The notes: generated from the sequence alone by a model not told the origin. Shown: positions 50,125 through 58,866, counted from the first letter of the stretch. The stretch: DNA of 64,000 nucleotides from VGJJ01 sp964480705 (GCA_964480705.1 CAYZPC010000002.1:47663-111662), one strand, 5' to 3'. Numbers and translations: made by a program.

Positions 50125-50913
50125 TTAGTGCGTGTGTCCCGCGTGCTCGTCTTCCGCGTCGTCGTGGTCATGACCGTGGTCGTGTCCTTCGTGCGCGTCA
50201 TTCGAGTGAATCGTTCCATCCTCATGAACGTGCGTGTTTTCCACGTCTTTCTTTTCCACCATTGATTGGAGATTGACTTTCTTCACACTTTTCACGGTTT
50301 CCAACACGAGTTTGGAAAATACCGCAAGATTGCGTGTGTAGCGCGTCATGATGGAAACGTTTCCAGACACTGTGAGAATGTCTCCGTCTCGTTTAATCTG
50401 GGGTTTTTCTTTTCCTCGGAACATTTTTTCGGCTAGAGCGTCAATTTGTTCTTTTTCTTCCGTGAAGTGTTTGATTATTTTCAACTCGTATTCGACTGTT
50501 TTTCCCGCTAAATCCGGGTTGAAGTCTACGCGCACGCGTCCACCGGACACGCTTTGTACGCGTCCCACCATGTCATTGGCGTTCACAATCGTTCCCGGCA
50601 CCGCGGGAATGTTGTTGTTTTTGAATTCTTGTAAAGGCAAAACCTTAATCAGTTGGGCATTTCTCTGACCAAACGCTTTTTCGGGTTCTAATTCCACGTG
50701 TTTTGATTCGCCCACTTTCATGCGAAGCAACATTTCATCGATTCCCGGCAATACTTCTCCATTTCCTGCGATAATGGTCACGGGCCCATAGGCTCTTCCC
50801 TGCGTGTCCAATCCTTCTTTTTCAGCCACTTCTTTTTGGGTGGTGTCGAACACTTTTCCCGTGCTCGCGTCTTTTCCCGTAAACTCGATTGAAATGATAT
50901 CCCCTTTCTGCAT
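50125..50913 (-). CDS. FKBP-type peptidyl-prolyl isomerase with His-rich tail
   Basis: N-terminal FKBP domain of the SlyD type: GDIISIEFTGKDASTGKVFD (about 3-22), IAGNGEVLPGIDEMLLRMKV, GESKHVELEPEKAFG with an inserted flap domain (about 70-125). A middle alpha/beta segment (about 165-225) follows, and the C-terminus holds a His/Asp/Glu-rich stretch (HEGHDHGHDHDDAEDEHAGH) likely to bind metal ions. It is a prolyl isomerase and chaperone, 262 residues, cytoplasmic. GAGAGGTCTATTACC precedes the ATG. It shares a short divergent promoter region with the next gene. Confidence 0.9.
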   Translation of the reverse strand: MQKGDIISIEFTGKDASTGKVFDTTQKEVAEKEGLDTQGRAYGPVTIIAGNGEVLPGIDEMLLRMKVGESKHVELEPEKAFGQRNAQLIKVLPLQEFKNNNIPAVPGTIVNANDMVGRVQSVSGGRVRVDFNPDLAGKTVEYELKIIKHFTEEKEQIDALAEKMFRGKEKPQIKRDGDILTVSGNVSIMTRYTRNLAVFSKLVLETVKSVKKVNLQSMVEKKDVENTHVHEDGTIHSNDAHEGHDHGHDHDDAEDEHAGHTH

Positions 50914-50950
50914 GGTAATAGACCTCTCTCACCATGTTTCCCCAGCAAAA

Positions 50951-50959
50951 CCTTTAAGA
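50951..50959 (+). promoter_or_regulatory. TATA-like box of the divergent FKBP/surface protein pair
   Basis: CCTTTAAGA on the plus strand lies about 26 bases before the first base of the leader hairpin at 50978. The nearly symmetrical CTTAAAGG reads on the minus strand towards the FKBP gene. Confidence 0.4.
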
Positions 50960-50977
50960 TAACTCGGGAAAACCCCC

Positions 50978-51099
50978 GTGGGATGACGGCGTCATCCCAC
51001 GATACCGATGCGGCCGGGCGGAACCGGCCTTATGGTACGGCCCAGGTTTTCAACCTCGCAAATGGGGCTATTTTTAACTCTTTACGGGCTTTTTCAGCC
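50978..51099 (+). ncRNA. Structured leader RNA before a surface protein gene
   Basis: Four hairpins in 120 bases: 50978-51000 (GTGGGATGAC-GGC-GTCATCCCAC, perfect 10-base stem), 51003-51037 (TACC/GGTA around GGCCGG/CCGGCC), 51039-51069 (GGCCC/GGGCT around AGGTT/AACCT) followed by TATTTTTAA, and 51087-51099 (GGCT/AGCC) just before the ribosome binding site GAGAGGA at 51101. It could be a riboswitch-like element, an attenuator, or a separate small RNA ending near 51076. No known class matched from memory. Confidence 0.45.
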
Positions 51100-51114
51100 A
51101 GAGAGGATTCTTCC

Positions 51115-52464
51115 ATGACCGACCCCGCATCCACAACAAAAACAACTAATTCCACTGTCAAATGGGGTGCATTATTCATCATCGTCCTCATGCTACTCTC
51201 AGGTGTCGCGGTGTTTTTCGGTTCACAATCCTCCACCCAACCTACACCCACTGACACTGCGCCTCAAAACGTCGAGCAATTCTCCGGAGAAGACGTTTCA
51301 GGGACAGTTATCGAAGTTTTTGACACTGCAATTATAGTCGGGCAGACTAGCGATGGGGATAAAACTGAAATTGACGCATTGATTCAAGCAATCCCCAACA
51401 TTGTAAAGTTTACATCAGAATTCTCGCCTCTTCAGCAGGACGGAAGTGTCACATACATTGCAAACATCACACTGTCCGCAAACGCAGACCACATTTCCTT
51501 TGCCGATAGTGTAATGCAATTAGATTTGTTTGACAACCCATATGTCTACTTTCAGGGTTCTGCACAAGTAGAAACCGAACAGCAAGTAACGAATTCAAAA
51601 AATCAATTAACGCGTATAGAACTGCCGAATGCAAATATTCAAGCAATTGTTACTCCAATAACACAAAAAGGAGACACAATTACAGGTCATTTTGAAGCCG
51701 CATTTCAAGGCACAAAATTAGTTAATGCAAATTTAGTTGAAACTCAAAACGTCACTGCATCGCCTAGCCCCATTTCATTTTCAGGAAATTATACGCTCAA
51801 ATCACTTCAACCTGGATTATTGATTAGGGGCGAAGTTGATTACTATCCAGGATTATCTTTGGAACTTCTTAATCAAGAATTAAGCGACATCAATGGAGTA
51901 AGTGGAGTGACTATCCCTTTTCTTCCATATGTAAACAACACTCTTTTTACCGAGTTTAGCGGAGCAGGGATTGTTTCAAATGATTTGAACTTGTTCGTTA
52001 CTACACGTCCCGAGTCATTTGATTCTTTTAGTTTAACACCGAATGGGTTCTCAGTAAATTTGAAAAACGTCAATGTGAACGAGGCTAAAGATATTCTTAC
52101 TGCAAAAATTAATGAAATAACCGCATCGAATACGCCAATTTCCTTCAAAGCACCACGCACACAATTTTTTATCGACGCAAATACAACCACCACGACTAAC
52201 AAGAACACGTCTTTGCTTATCAAAAATTATTTTGAAATGCTTGATGTTAACGCCACAGTTGATATTTTTCAACAAGGATTTTTTTCCGTTGAGTCATTAA
52301 CCTCGCCAGATAGCAACAAAACTTATTCTATCCCGACTGGAGAAGTATTATCAGTTGTCCTTCCAGGCCATGTTGTGGGAGACACAATAGTTGGTCGAAT
52401 TCATGCAACACTGTCTCGAGGCGAATTGGTCTTCCCAAGCGGTGAAGAAGTTACTGAGGAGTAA
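51115..52464 (+). CDS. Membrane-anchored extracellular protein, unknown
   Basis: From ATG 51115 (after AGAGGATTCTTCC) the 449-residue protein has one N-terminal membrane helix (about 17-38, WGALFIIVLMLLSGVAVFFG) and a long beta-rich exterior with two related halves: each contains a segment like VTYIANITLSANADHISFAD or FSGNYTLKSLQPG and a stretch ending in GDTITGHFEAAFQG or GDTIVGRIHATLSRG. Many Asn-x-Thr/Ser sites suggest N-glycosylation. AT-rich relative to flanking genes. No family is recognised. It carries the structured leader described separately. Confidence 0.7.
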   Translation: MTDPASTTKTTNSTVKWGALFIIVLMLLSGVAVFFGSQSSTQPTPTDTAPQNVEQFSGEDVSGTVIEVFDTAIIVGQTSDGDKTEIDALIQAIPNIVKFTSEFSPLQQDGSVTYIANITLSANADHISFADSVMQLDLFDNPYVYFQGSAQVETEQQVTNSKNQLTRIELPNANIQAIVTPITQKGDTITGHFEAAFQGTKLVNANLVETQNVTASPSPISFSGNYTLKSLQPGLLIRGEVDYYPGLSLELLNQELSDINGVSGVTIPFLPYVNNTLFTEFSGAGIVSNDLNLFVTTRPESFDSFSLTPNGFSVNLKNVNVNEAKDILTAKINEITASNTPISFKAPRTQFFIDANTTTTTNKNTSLLIKNYFEMLDVNATVDIFQQGFFSVESLTSPDSNKTYSIPTGEVLSVVLPGHVVGDTIVGRIHATLSRGELVFPSGEEVTEE

Positions 52465-52477
52465 CTTCTACAAATAG

Positions 52478-53152
52478 TTATATTGAATTTGAATCAGGAA
52501 CTGTCGGATACCAATTTTGTTCCCAAAGCAAATCAATTTCGTCCCCGACTTTACTTACTTTTACCGCATCATCAAGCATCTGTTTAGCATAGTCTGCGTA
52601 AATATCATACAGGCCGTCATCGGCCGATTCACTCGGTTCAAAAATGTAGTTTTTCCAAGCATTGGAGGTTTTGCTCAAGTTAGCGGAATAGTTTTTCTCC
52701 AACGGAATTAATGTCAAGCGCAGTTCAATATCTTTTTTCAGAAAGTCACTTGAAAGACCATTAACTGCTTTTAATTTTTTTTCGGCTAAGGTAAACGAGT
52801 CAACCGCTTCTGAAGATAAACGCGTCACTATTTCATTGAAAGAAGAAGAGATATCATAACATTCTTGAAAATTATTTGACTCATTACAAGAGCTCATCCA
52901 CAATTGATAATTAGAACTAGCTAATCCAATTTGCTCTTTAGCATAAGTATAATGATAGGATGCAGCAATATATTCTTGAAATAAACCTTCCTGCTCTTTT
53001 GCAGATAATACTTTTTCAGAATTTAGGCGCGCTATCTCGTTTACTAAACTGGTATTTGTTTCTTCCAATGTTGTAATTTTAGTTTTTTCACTCTCAGAAA
53101 CGCAACCCGAAAAAATAAGTAGCCCGGCAACCAGCACAATAGCGTAGTTCAT
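52478..53152 (-). CDS. Lipoprotein with coiled coil, unknown
   Basis: Lipobox LVAGLLIFSGC (Cys about 17), then a coiled-coil stretch (KTKITTLEETNTSLVNEIAR, about 23-42) and a helical domain with two Cys (CNESNNFQEC) likely joined by a disulfide. It has 224 residues and ends acidic/Ser-rich. It is convergent with the preceding surface protein with only 13 bases between stops, and shares its AT-rich composition, so the two may have arrived together. Confidence 0.7.
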   Translation of the reverse strand: MNYAIVLVAGLLIFSGCVSESEKTKITTLEETNTSLVNEIARLNSEKVLSAKEQEGLFQEYIAASYHYTYAKEQIGLASSNYQLWMSSCNESNNFQECYDISSSFNEIVTRLSSEAVDSFTLAEKKLKAVNGLSSDFLKKDIELRLTLIPLEKNYSANLSKTSNAWKNYIFEPSESADDGLYDIYADYAKQMLDDAVKVSKVGDEIDLLWEQNWYPTVPDSNSI

Positions 53153-53301
53153 AGTTTCAAGAGTCAGTTAATTCTATTTAATAGTTTGCCAACGCCATCG
53201 CCCTGCGCGGCGAATTAGTATACGTGAATGGGGTCGAAACCCCCGAAAATGGGTTGCAGGTTTAAATTCGCCCGTTTTTTCCTTGCATGCGAGGTGCACG
53301 C

Positions 53302-53421
53302 ATGCTATATTTTTTCAGTCTCGCCGAGTTATTGATTTTCTTAGGACAAACCGTGTCAATTGTGTTGAGCGTACTCATTTTGTTCCGCATGGCTCGACAT
53401 CACGAACGACAGAGGCGATAA
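53302..53421 (+). CDS. Tiny 39-residue membrane protein
   Basis: ATG 53302 follows GAGGTGCACGC, a good ribosome binding site. The product MLYFFSLAELLIFLGQTVSI continues as one hydrophobic helix and ends in a basic tail (RMARHHERQRR). A TATA-like GGTTTAAATTC at 53258-53268 precedes it by about 35 bases. It is followed after three bases by another small membrane protein of the same design, so they may act as a pair. Function unknown. Confidence 0.5.
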   Translation: MLYFFSLAELLIFLGQTVSIVLSVLILFRMARHHERQRR

Positions 53422-53424
53422 TTC

Positions 53425-53637
53425 ATGGATATTTTTGCCGGTCGCCCGGACTTGCTCTTGTTATTCATCGCACAGATTGCATTCATCATCGTGCAAATCC
53501 TCATCTACTTACGAATTTCTCGCGATGAGAAACGCTCCTCTTCCCGCGCACGCGAAATGAAAATGGAAGAAAGTTCTGCGTCAAAAAACAAATCCAAAAA
53601 TACGAAAACGGCGAAGCGAAAACTAAGCCGCCGTTAA
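53425..53637 (+). CDS. Small 70-residue membrane protein with basic tail
   Basis: One membrane helix (about 9-29, LLLLFIAQIAFIIVQILIYL) follows MDIFAGRPD, and a long basic tail (RDEKRSSSRAREMKMEESSA, then KTAKRKLSRR) completes it. It lies three bases after the 39-residue membrane protein gene in the same frame of expression. Helix followed by Arg/Lys tail implies N-out, C-in topology. Unknown function. Confidence 0.6.
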   Translation: MDIFAGRPDLLLLFIAQIAFIIVQILIYLRISRDEKRSSSRAREMKMEESSASKNKSKNTKTAKRKLSRR

Positions 53638-53689
53638 TTAATTTTTAGTAAAAATAAAAAAATAATTCGAAAAGTGAAAAAAAAACTTT

Positions 53690-54052
53690 TTAATCTTCTT
53701 TCTTCAATGAAGAAATCGCCGCGGCTAAATCCCCATCATTTTCTTCCAACGCGGTGCGGGCCACTTCCTTGCTCACGTCCGCTTGCTCCGCGACCATGTC
53801 CACATCTTCTTCCGAAAACGCAGGTGCGCTTCCGCGTTCTTCGCGCGGTTCTCCCGTAATCGTGTACGTTTTGTTTCCCTTCATATCCACCGCATTCACT
53901 TGAGGAGAATCAAAAACCAGTTTGACGCCATCCATAAGTTCAATCGTTACACGTCGTGCGTCTAAGTCTTCTGATTTGATGCCGAGTTGCCGCATCATGG
54001 CTTTCATTTGGGCGGGGTTCATTCCGCCGAGTCCGGGAATCATATCATTCAT
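53690..54052 (-). CDS. nac: Nascent polypeptide-associated complex protein
   Basis: Begins MNDMIPGLGGMNPAQMKAMM with the archaeal NAC layout: NAC domain (RVTIELMDGVKLVFDSPQVN, about 34-53) and a C-terminal UBA domain (DVDMVAEQADVSKEVARTAL, then DGDLAAAISSL). It has 120 residues. It binds the ribosome exit site and shields nascent chains. T-rich runs after its stop (53679-53688 on the minus strand) probably terminate it. Confidence 0.95.
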   Translation of the reverse strand: MNDMIPGLGGMNPAQMKAMMRQLGIKSEDLDARRVTIELMDGVKLVFDSPQVNAVDMKGNKTYTITGEPREERGSAPAFSEEDVDMVAEQADVSKEVARTALEENDGDLAAAISSLKKED

Positions 54053-54107
54053 ACAAGAAGAGCAATCCTTTTAGAGCCACGCCTCATGAAGGATAGTGGA
54101 ACCCCTT

Positions 54108-54770
54108 ATGTCTGTGGAAGTTTTTGAAAGTATGGAGAAAATCAAGGCTCGTTTTGCCGGCGCGCCCTTTTTGGAAACGAATCCCCGGAGAAAAAAAGCG
54201 CTTGAGCATTATTTTTCCCGCCGCGGGGTAGTTCAATTGGACGTGAACACGAAGCCGGGCAAGTGGCCCGCGTTATCCTATCCTCACGCGGAGAAATTGC
54301 AGAATCAAATTGTTGAATTGTCTCAAAAGCATCGCGATCACACGAGTAAAAAGTGGCACTGGCAAGTGACTCATCTCAAAGCGTCTTCGAAGGATGTTCT
54401 TGCGCACGCCAAAAAAGTTACGGACCCATTGTACTGGCAGCACGTCGCTAAAACGGTCACCGATGGAGAGTACCGCGACGCGGCGAAAGCAATTGATTTG
54501 CACGCCACCCTCATTTCAGATAAAAAATACCGTCCAATGATTGATGCATTTGTCAATAATGAAGAATACCGCAAACAACTTACGGAGACGGTGAAAACAT
54601 CCATTGTGTACAAGGACCACAAGGGCTTAGCCAAACACGCGGACGATCGAAGAAAACTCCAAATGGATGTGTCAAAATCACTTGTAGCAAAAACGCATGT
54701 TCAAGTGGAGGATGCGCAGGAACAATTGTTTGCATTAAAGGAATTATTGAAGTGGTGTCAGGAGAAATAG
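54108..54770 (+). CDS. Charged helical protein, unknown
   Basis: About 220 residues, rich in Lys, His and Glu and mostly helical, without signal or membrane segments. Recognisable stretches include LEHYFSRRGVVQLDVNTKPG, KKWHWQVTHLKASSKDVLAH and an C-terminal helix ending LLKWCQEK. An in-frame GTG four codons upstream is an alternative start. It forms a probable two-gene unit with the small basic protein ten bases downstream. I do not recognise it; it may bind nucleic acid by charge. Confidence 0.6.
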   Translation: MSVEVFESMEKIKARFAGAPFLETNPRRKKALEHYFSRRGVVQLDVNTKPGKWPALSYPHAEKLQNQIVELSQKHRDHTSKKWHWQVTHLKASSKDVLAHAKKVTDPLYWQHVAKTVTDGEYRDAAKAIDLHATLISDKKYRPMIDAFVNNEEYRKQLTETVKTSIVYKDHKGLAKHADDRRKLQMDVSKSLVAKTHVQVEDAQEQLFALKELLKWCQEK

Positions 54771-54779
54771 TGATAGTGT

Positions 54780-55046
54780 ATGGTTCGTCGACCCATTCAA
54801 AAACAATGGCGGGCAATCCCCCTTGAAAAATGGGAAAGTATCACTGGAAAACCTTTTGTTCGCACGCGCGAAACCGGCATTCTCTCGTGGAGCGGAAAGC
54901 GCTTTGTTCTTGCCACGCGGGAGTTTCTCACCAAAACCTTTTCGCCGGGACAACGCCCCTTTATTCTAAAATCCAGCCATCCCATTACAGAGAAAGGAAT
55001 TCGTTTCTCTTCTCCAGCGCGCACGCGCAGACGCCCCCTAAAATAA
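54780..55046 (+). CDS. Small basic protein, unknown
   Basis: An 88-residue Arg/Lys-rich product (MVRRPIQKQWRAIPLEKWES at the start, ARTRRRPLK at the end) with a possible beta-rich core (GILSWSGKRFVLATREFL). It starts ten bases after the previous gene on the same strand. Composition suggests RNA or DNA binding. It may be a real small gene; no family is recognised. Confidence 0.45.
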   Translation: MVRRPIQKQWRAIPLEKWESITGKPFVRTRETGILSWSGKRFVLATREFLTKTFSPGQRPFILKSSHPITEKGIRFSSPARTRRRPLK

Positions 55047-55110
55047 TCGGAACCAACGGCGGTTTTGGGTTGGCGCATATTCAAATCGTACGCGTGCGCA
55101 TACAACCTAT

Positions 55111-55176
55111 CCTCGGTTGAGGAATTTTACTGAGCGAGGGCACCGCCACATTGGCGAGGCGTGATTTCTTCACGCC
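55111..55176 (+). other. Three consecutive hairpins in the gap before thyA
   Basis: CCTC-GGTT-GAGG (55111-55122), CGCC-ACATT-GGCG (55144-55156) and GGCGTGA-TTTCT-TCACGCC (55158-55176), followed by CTCCTTACC and six T. The last could terminate the upstream two-gene unit. Otherwise the 196-base gap holds only the thyA promoter region. Confidence 0.4.
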
Positions 55177-55242
55177 ACCCCTCCTTACCTTTTTTCCCAT
55201 ACCATTATAGGGAACCTCCCCCCATTCTATTTTTCGAATTAT

Positions 55243-56649
55243 ATGACGAGTGAATCATTCATCCTGGGAAACCCTTCTTCTTCTACAGTCATTTGCACGT
55301 GTTGGACGCTCGCTAAACCCGTTTCTCAAAAACTTTCTTCGGAAAAATTTGCCGTGTGTGCTAACGTGTACTCATTTGATGGTCTCAACACCATTATTCG
55401 AGCATTCTACCAGAATCCCCGCTGGAATAATCTCATTATTTTTGGCGCGGATTTAACGCACAGAGGAGAAGCCCTCGTACAATTTTTTACTAATGGAATG
55501 GATGAAAATGGGAAAGTCAAAAATACTTCTTTTTCATTCCAGAAAGAAATTCCCCTTGCCGACCTTGAATTGATTCGAAAAAATGTTCATCTGCATGATT
55601 TGCGCGGAAAACCCATTGAAGAATTAATCGCCCTCACGCAGACACTCACGAGTTCTCCAGCGTGGACAACTCCCAAAACATTTCCCGAATCGCCACCCCC
55701 GCAAGTAGAAACATTTCCTTCGGAGAAATTTGGTTTTATTATTCGCGGAAAAACACCCTCTCATGCGTGGCTGCAAATTTTAGATGTGGTTCTCAAGTTT
55801 GGTGAAGAAAAACAGACCGAATATGGTGGAAAAATGAAGGAGCTTATTGACATTCTCGCCATTATTTCAAATGATGATGAGACTATTCCCGCGTGTTTTC
55901 CTTTTGATGAAAAAGCGTTGGATGAATACATTCCCAAACTCCTTTCGTCGCAAAAACCAGAGAATGTAGTGTACACCTATGGTTCTCGTTTACGTGAGGG
56001 AATCGACCAAGTTCAGCATGCCATCGAATATCTCAAAAAAACCCCTCACACGAGAAGGGCAAGCGTATTCACGTGGCGCATTCATGAAGATTTAAACAAC
56101 AAAAATCCCCCATGCTTGACGCAAGTAACATGGAATGTCACGGGGGGAAAGCTTCAGCAAACGTGCGTTTTTCGCTCGCATGATTTGTTTGAGGGGTGGC
56201 CGCTCAACATTTCTGGTTTACGCCGCATGCACCATCATGTTGCGCAGGAAACCAATATTCCCATTGGAGATTTGGCCTGCTTGTCCATTTCTGCCCACAT
56301 TTATGAGAAAAAATGGGACGAAGCCAAAACTATTTTGAAAAAATATTATCCAGAAGAATCATACCGTTTCAACCCGGACCCAAGAGGAAATTTTGTGATT
56401 CAACTTAATCCTGAAAAAAAGAAAATTCACATTCAACATTTTACTCCAACGGGAGAGAAAACACAATTCACGTGGGAAAATACTCACATGAATGAAAAAC
56501 GTGCGCTGGAAGAATTATTTGCTAAACTCGCGCACTCCAATTTCATCCTCCATCACGACCACGCGCTATATTTGGGTGCGGAACTCCAGAAAGCCATTAC
56601 CGCAATGAAAACGGGTCAAAGATACACCCAGGATAAGGAACTCTCCTAA
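55243..56649 (+). CDS. thyA: Thymidylate synthase with N-terminal archaeal domain
   Basis: Residues 1-150 resemble the DUF4346 domain found before archaeal thymidylate synthases (VICTCWTLAKPVSQ, IIFGADLTHRGEALV). The catalytic part follows from about 165, with the nucleophile C291 in NPPCLTQVTWNV, the RSHDLFEGWPLNISGLRRMH substrate-binding region (about 311-330) and ISAHIYEKKWDEA. It makes dTMP from dUMP. The length of 468 residues is typical of the fused type. TATA-like CATTATAGG at about 55202-55210. Confidence 0.88.
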   Translation: MTSESFILGNPSSSTVICTCWTLAKPVSQKLSSEKFAVCANVYSFDGLNTIIRAFYQNPRWNNLIIFGADLTHRGEALVQFFTNGMDENGKVKNTSFSFQKEIPLADLELIRKNVHLHDLRGKPIEELIALTQTLTSSPAWTTPKTFPESPPPQVETFPSEKFGFIIRGKTPSHAWLQILDVVLKFGEEKQTEYGGKMKELIDILAIISNDDETIPACFPFDEKALDEYIPKLLSSQKPENVVYTYGSRLREGIDQVQHAIEYLKKTPHTRRASVFTWRIHEDLNNKNPPCLTQVTWNVTGGKLQQTCVFRSHDLFEGWPLNISGLRRMHHHVAQETNIPIGDLACLSISAHIYEKKWDEAKTILKKYYPEESYRFNPDPRGNFVIQLNPEKKKIHIQHFTPTGEKTQFTWENTHMNEKRALEELFAKLAHSNFILHHDHALYLGAELQKAITAMKTGQRYTQDKELS

Positions 56650-56703
56650 GCGGCGACGTGCCCTGGATTAAATTATAACGCCTCTCCCCTCTCTAGATAC
56701 TAC

Positions 56704-58866
56704 ATGTCTTCCGTCCCCGACCTCGTGAAAGAAGCCAATGGCTTTACCACGTTCAACCCCATGCAGCAGAAGGTGCTGGATGCCCCCTGGACGACGCACA
56801 ACCTTGTTGTAGCCTCCCCCACCGCGTCTGGGAAAACTATTATCGCCGAATTGGTGGGCCTCGAAAGTATTCTCAATCGAAAAAAGAAAGCCATGTACAC
56901 AGGACCCCTGCGTGCATTGGCGAGTGAACACTATAACGATTTGAAAAAAAAATATGCAGATAAACACAACATCAAATTTGCAGTGTCAACTGGCGAATTA
57001 GATTCGTCATCCAAATACTTGTCAAACTTTGATTTTATTTTTTCCACATTCGAAAAATTGGACTCGCTCCTCATCCACCGTGCGGAATGGTTGCAGCAGA
57101 TTGGCGTGCTCATTATTGATGAAGTGCACGAGTTGGATTCCGACCGCGGTGCGACGTTGGAAATGATTATCACCAAGCTTCGCATTCTCAATCCTAAAAT
57201 TCAAATCGTCGCACTCAGCGCGACGATTCCAAACGCGGATGAATTAGCCGCGTGGTTGAAAGCCGAACTGGTGGAGAGTAATTATCGCCCTGTTCCCTTG
57301 AAAGAAGGCGTTCACTATCACCAAACGATTGTGTTCAAAGGAGATGAACAGATTGAACTCGCACAAGAAGACCCGCTTGAAGCCTTAGTGAATGACACTC
57401 TTAAGCAAAAAAAACAAGCCCTTGTTTTTGCCAACACCCGTCCGCGCGCGGAAAGTTTAGCCAAACAAACCGCGGTGATCATCAACCCCTTGTTGAGTGC
57501 AGAAGAAAAAAAATCCTTGGAAAAACTCTCGCAAAAAATTGAAAACGCATTAGAGGTTCCCACCGAGCAATGTCGAAAACTTTCTCATTTAATCAAAAAT
57601 GGCGTAGCATTCCATCACGCCGGGTTAGTGGCACGCCAGCGTGAATTAGTAGAGGATCATTTCCGCTCCGGCCTCATCAAAACCATTTCCGCCACCCCCA
57701 CATTAGCAGCCGGGGTCAATCTTCCCTCATTTCGCGTGATTATTACCTCCGTTCAGCGCTTCGATTTCTCCGGAATGAAAAACATTCCCGTGCGCGAATA
57801 TAGGCAAATGGCCGGGCGCGCGGGAAGGCCACGTTACGACAAAGCGGGCGAGAGTATTGTGCTCTGCAAAACGGAAATGGACGCGGAAGAGGTCATGCGC
57901 AATTATATTTTGGGAGAAATGGAGAATATTGAATCTAAATTAGGCGTTCAACCCGTGTTGCGCATGCATTTGCTCGCACTCATTGCATCCAAATACATTT
58001 TTGACGTGGATTCCATGGATGATTTCTTCGCGCGCACATTCTACGCGCAACAATATCACGATTTAGACAATTTGAAACGCATGCTCCGCGGCCTCGTGAA
58101 AGAATTGTATGAGTTAGAATTCATTGATGGGGAAGAAAATCGTTTTTGGGCCACCAAAATTGGTCAGCGCGTCGCCGAATTGTACCTCGATCCCCTGTCC
58201 GCAAACGCACTCATCCAAAAACTCAAGCGCGACAAGCTCAACACGTTTTCCATTTTGTATGCGCTCACCGACACCACCGAAATTCGCCCGTACATTAATG
58301 TGTCAGCGAAGAAAGAACCTGAGATTTGGGAGGAAATTCAATCGCGCTGGGAGGACATGCCTCTTGATGACCCCAATTCCATTTTCTCCGACGGGCAAAT
58401 CGCTGATAAGTTTCAAACCGCTAAATTCTTAGAAGCGTGGATGAATGAAATGCCCGAGCAGCAATTGCTCGAGGAATACAACGTCGCTCCCGGACTTATT
58501 CGCCACAAATTGCAGAAGGGCGATTGGTTGCTGTATGGTCTTTCCGAACTCGCTCCCCTTGTGGGAAAGCACGTTCACGTTCCCCTCATTGCCAAAATGC
58601 GCAAGCGTTTAGATAGTGGAATCAAAGAAGAACTCATTTTGCTGTGCGAATTGCGCGGCATAGGAAGAGTGCGTGCGCGCCGTTTGTTTAACGTGGGCAT
58701 CAAGAACGTGTCCGATGTGAAAAACGCCCGCGTGGAAGATTTGGCGAAAGTAATTGGCGTGGGTGCGGCGATGCAAGTGAAGAAACAGCTCGGCGACGAA
58801 CACGAGAAAGGAACCAAGAAGAAAATCGAAGCGCAATTGCGTACGCAGAAGACGTTGTTTGATTAG
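56704..58866 (+). CDS. hel308: Hel308 DNA helicase
   Basis: Superfamily 2 Ski2-like helicase of 720 residues. Q motif FNPMQQKVL, motif I SPTASGKT (about 38-45), Ia GPLRALASEHY, motif II DEVHELD, motif III LSATIP, motif VI QMAGRAGRPRYD, then the winged helix and ratchet domain, and a C-terminal helix-hairpin-helix (LRGIGRVRARRLFNVGI, about 655-671). It acts on stalled replication forks. The C-terminus RTQKTLFD resembles a PCNA-interaction peptide. Confidence 0.96.
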   Translation: MSSVPDLVKEANGFTTFNPMQQKVLDAPWTTHNLVVASPTASGKTIIAELVGLESILNRKKKAMYTGPLRALASEHYNDLKKKYADKHNIKFAVSTGELDSSSKYLSNFDFIFSTFEKLDSLLIHRAEWLQQIGVLIIDEVHELDSDRGATLEMIITKLRILNPKIQIVALSATIPNADELAAWLKAELVESNYRPVPLKEGVHYHQTIVFKGDEQIELAQEDPLEALVNDTLKQKKQALVFANTRPRAESLAKQTAVIINPLLSAEEKKSLEKLSQKIENALEVPTEQCRKLSHLIKNGVAFHHAGLVARQRELVEDHFRSGLIKTISATPTLAAGVNLPSFRVIITSVQRFDFSGMKNIPVREYRQMAGRAGRPRYDKAGESIVLCKTEMDAEEVMRNYILGEMENIESKLGVQPVLRMHLLALIASKYIFDVDSMDDFFARTFYAQQYHDLDNLKRMLRGLVKELYELEFIDGEENRFWATKIGQRVAELYLDPLSANALIQKLKRDKLNTFSILYALTDTTEIRPYINVSAKKEPEIWEEIQSRWEDMPLDDPNSIFSDGQIADKFQTAKFLEAWMNEMPEQQLLEEYNVAPGLIRHKLQKGDWLLYGLSELAPLVGKHVHVPLIAKMRKRLDSGIKEELILLCELRGIGRVRARRLFNVGIKNVSDVKNARVEDLAKVIGVGAAMQVKKQLGDEHEKGTKKKIEAQLRTQKTLFD

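Noticed and set aside
50978..51099. Fluoride-type riboswitch
   Set aside because: The first stem recalls GATG...CATC features, but the conserved pseudoknot bases and CTGATGACxCC 3' segment are missing.
53226..53246. tRNA T-arm-like GGGGTCGAAACCCC
   Set aside because: The loop lacks the TTC start, and no anticodon or acceptor stems can be formed around it; it is a simple hairpin.
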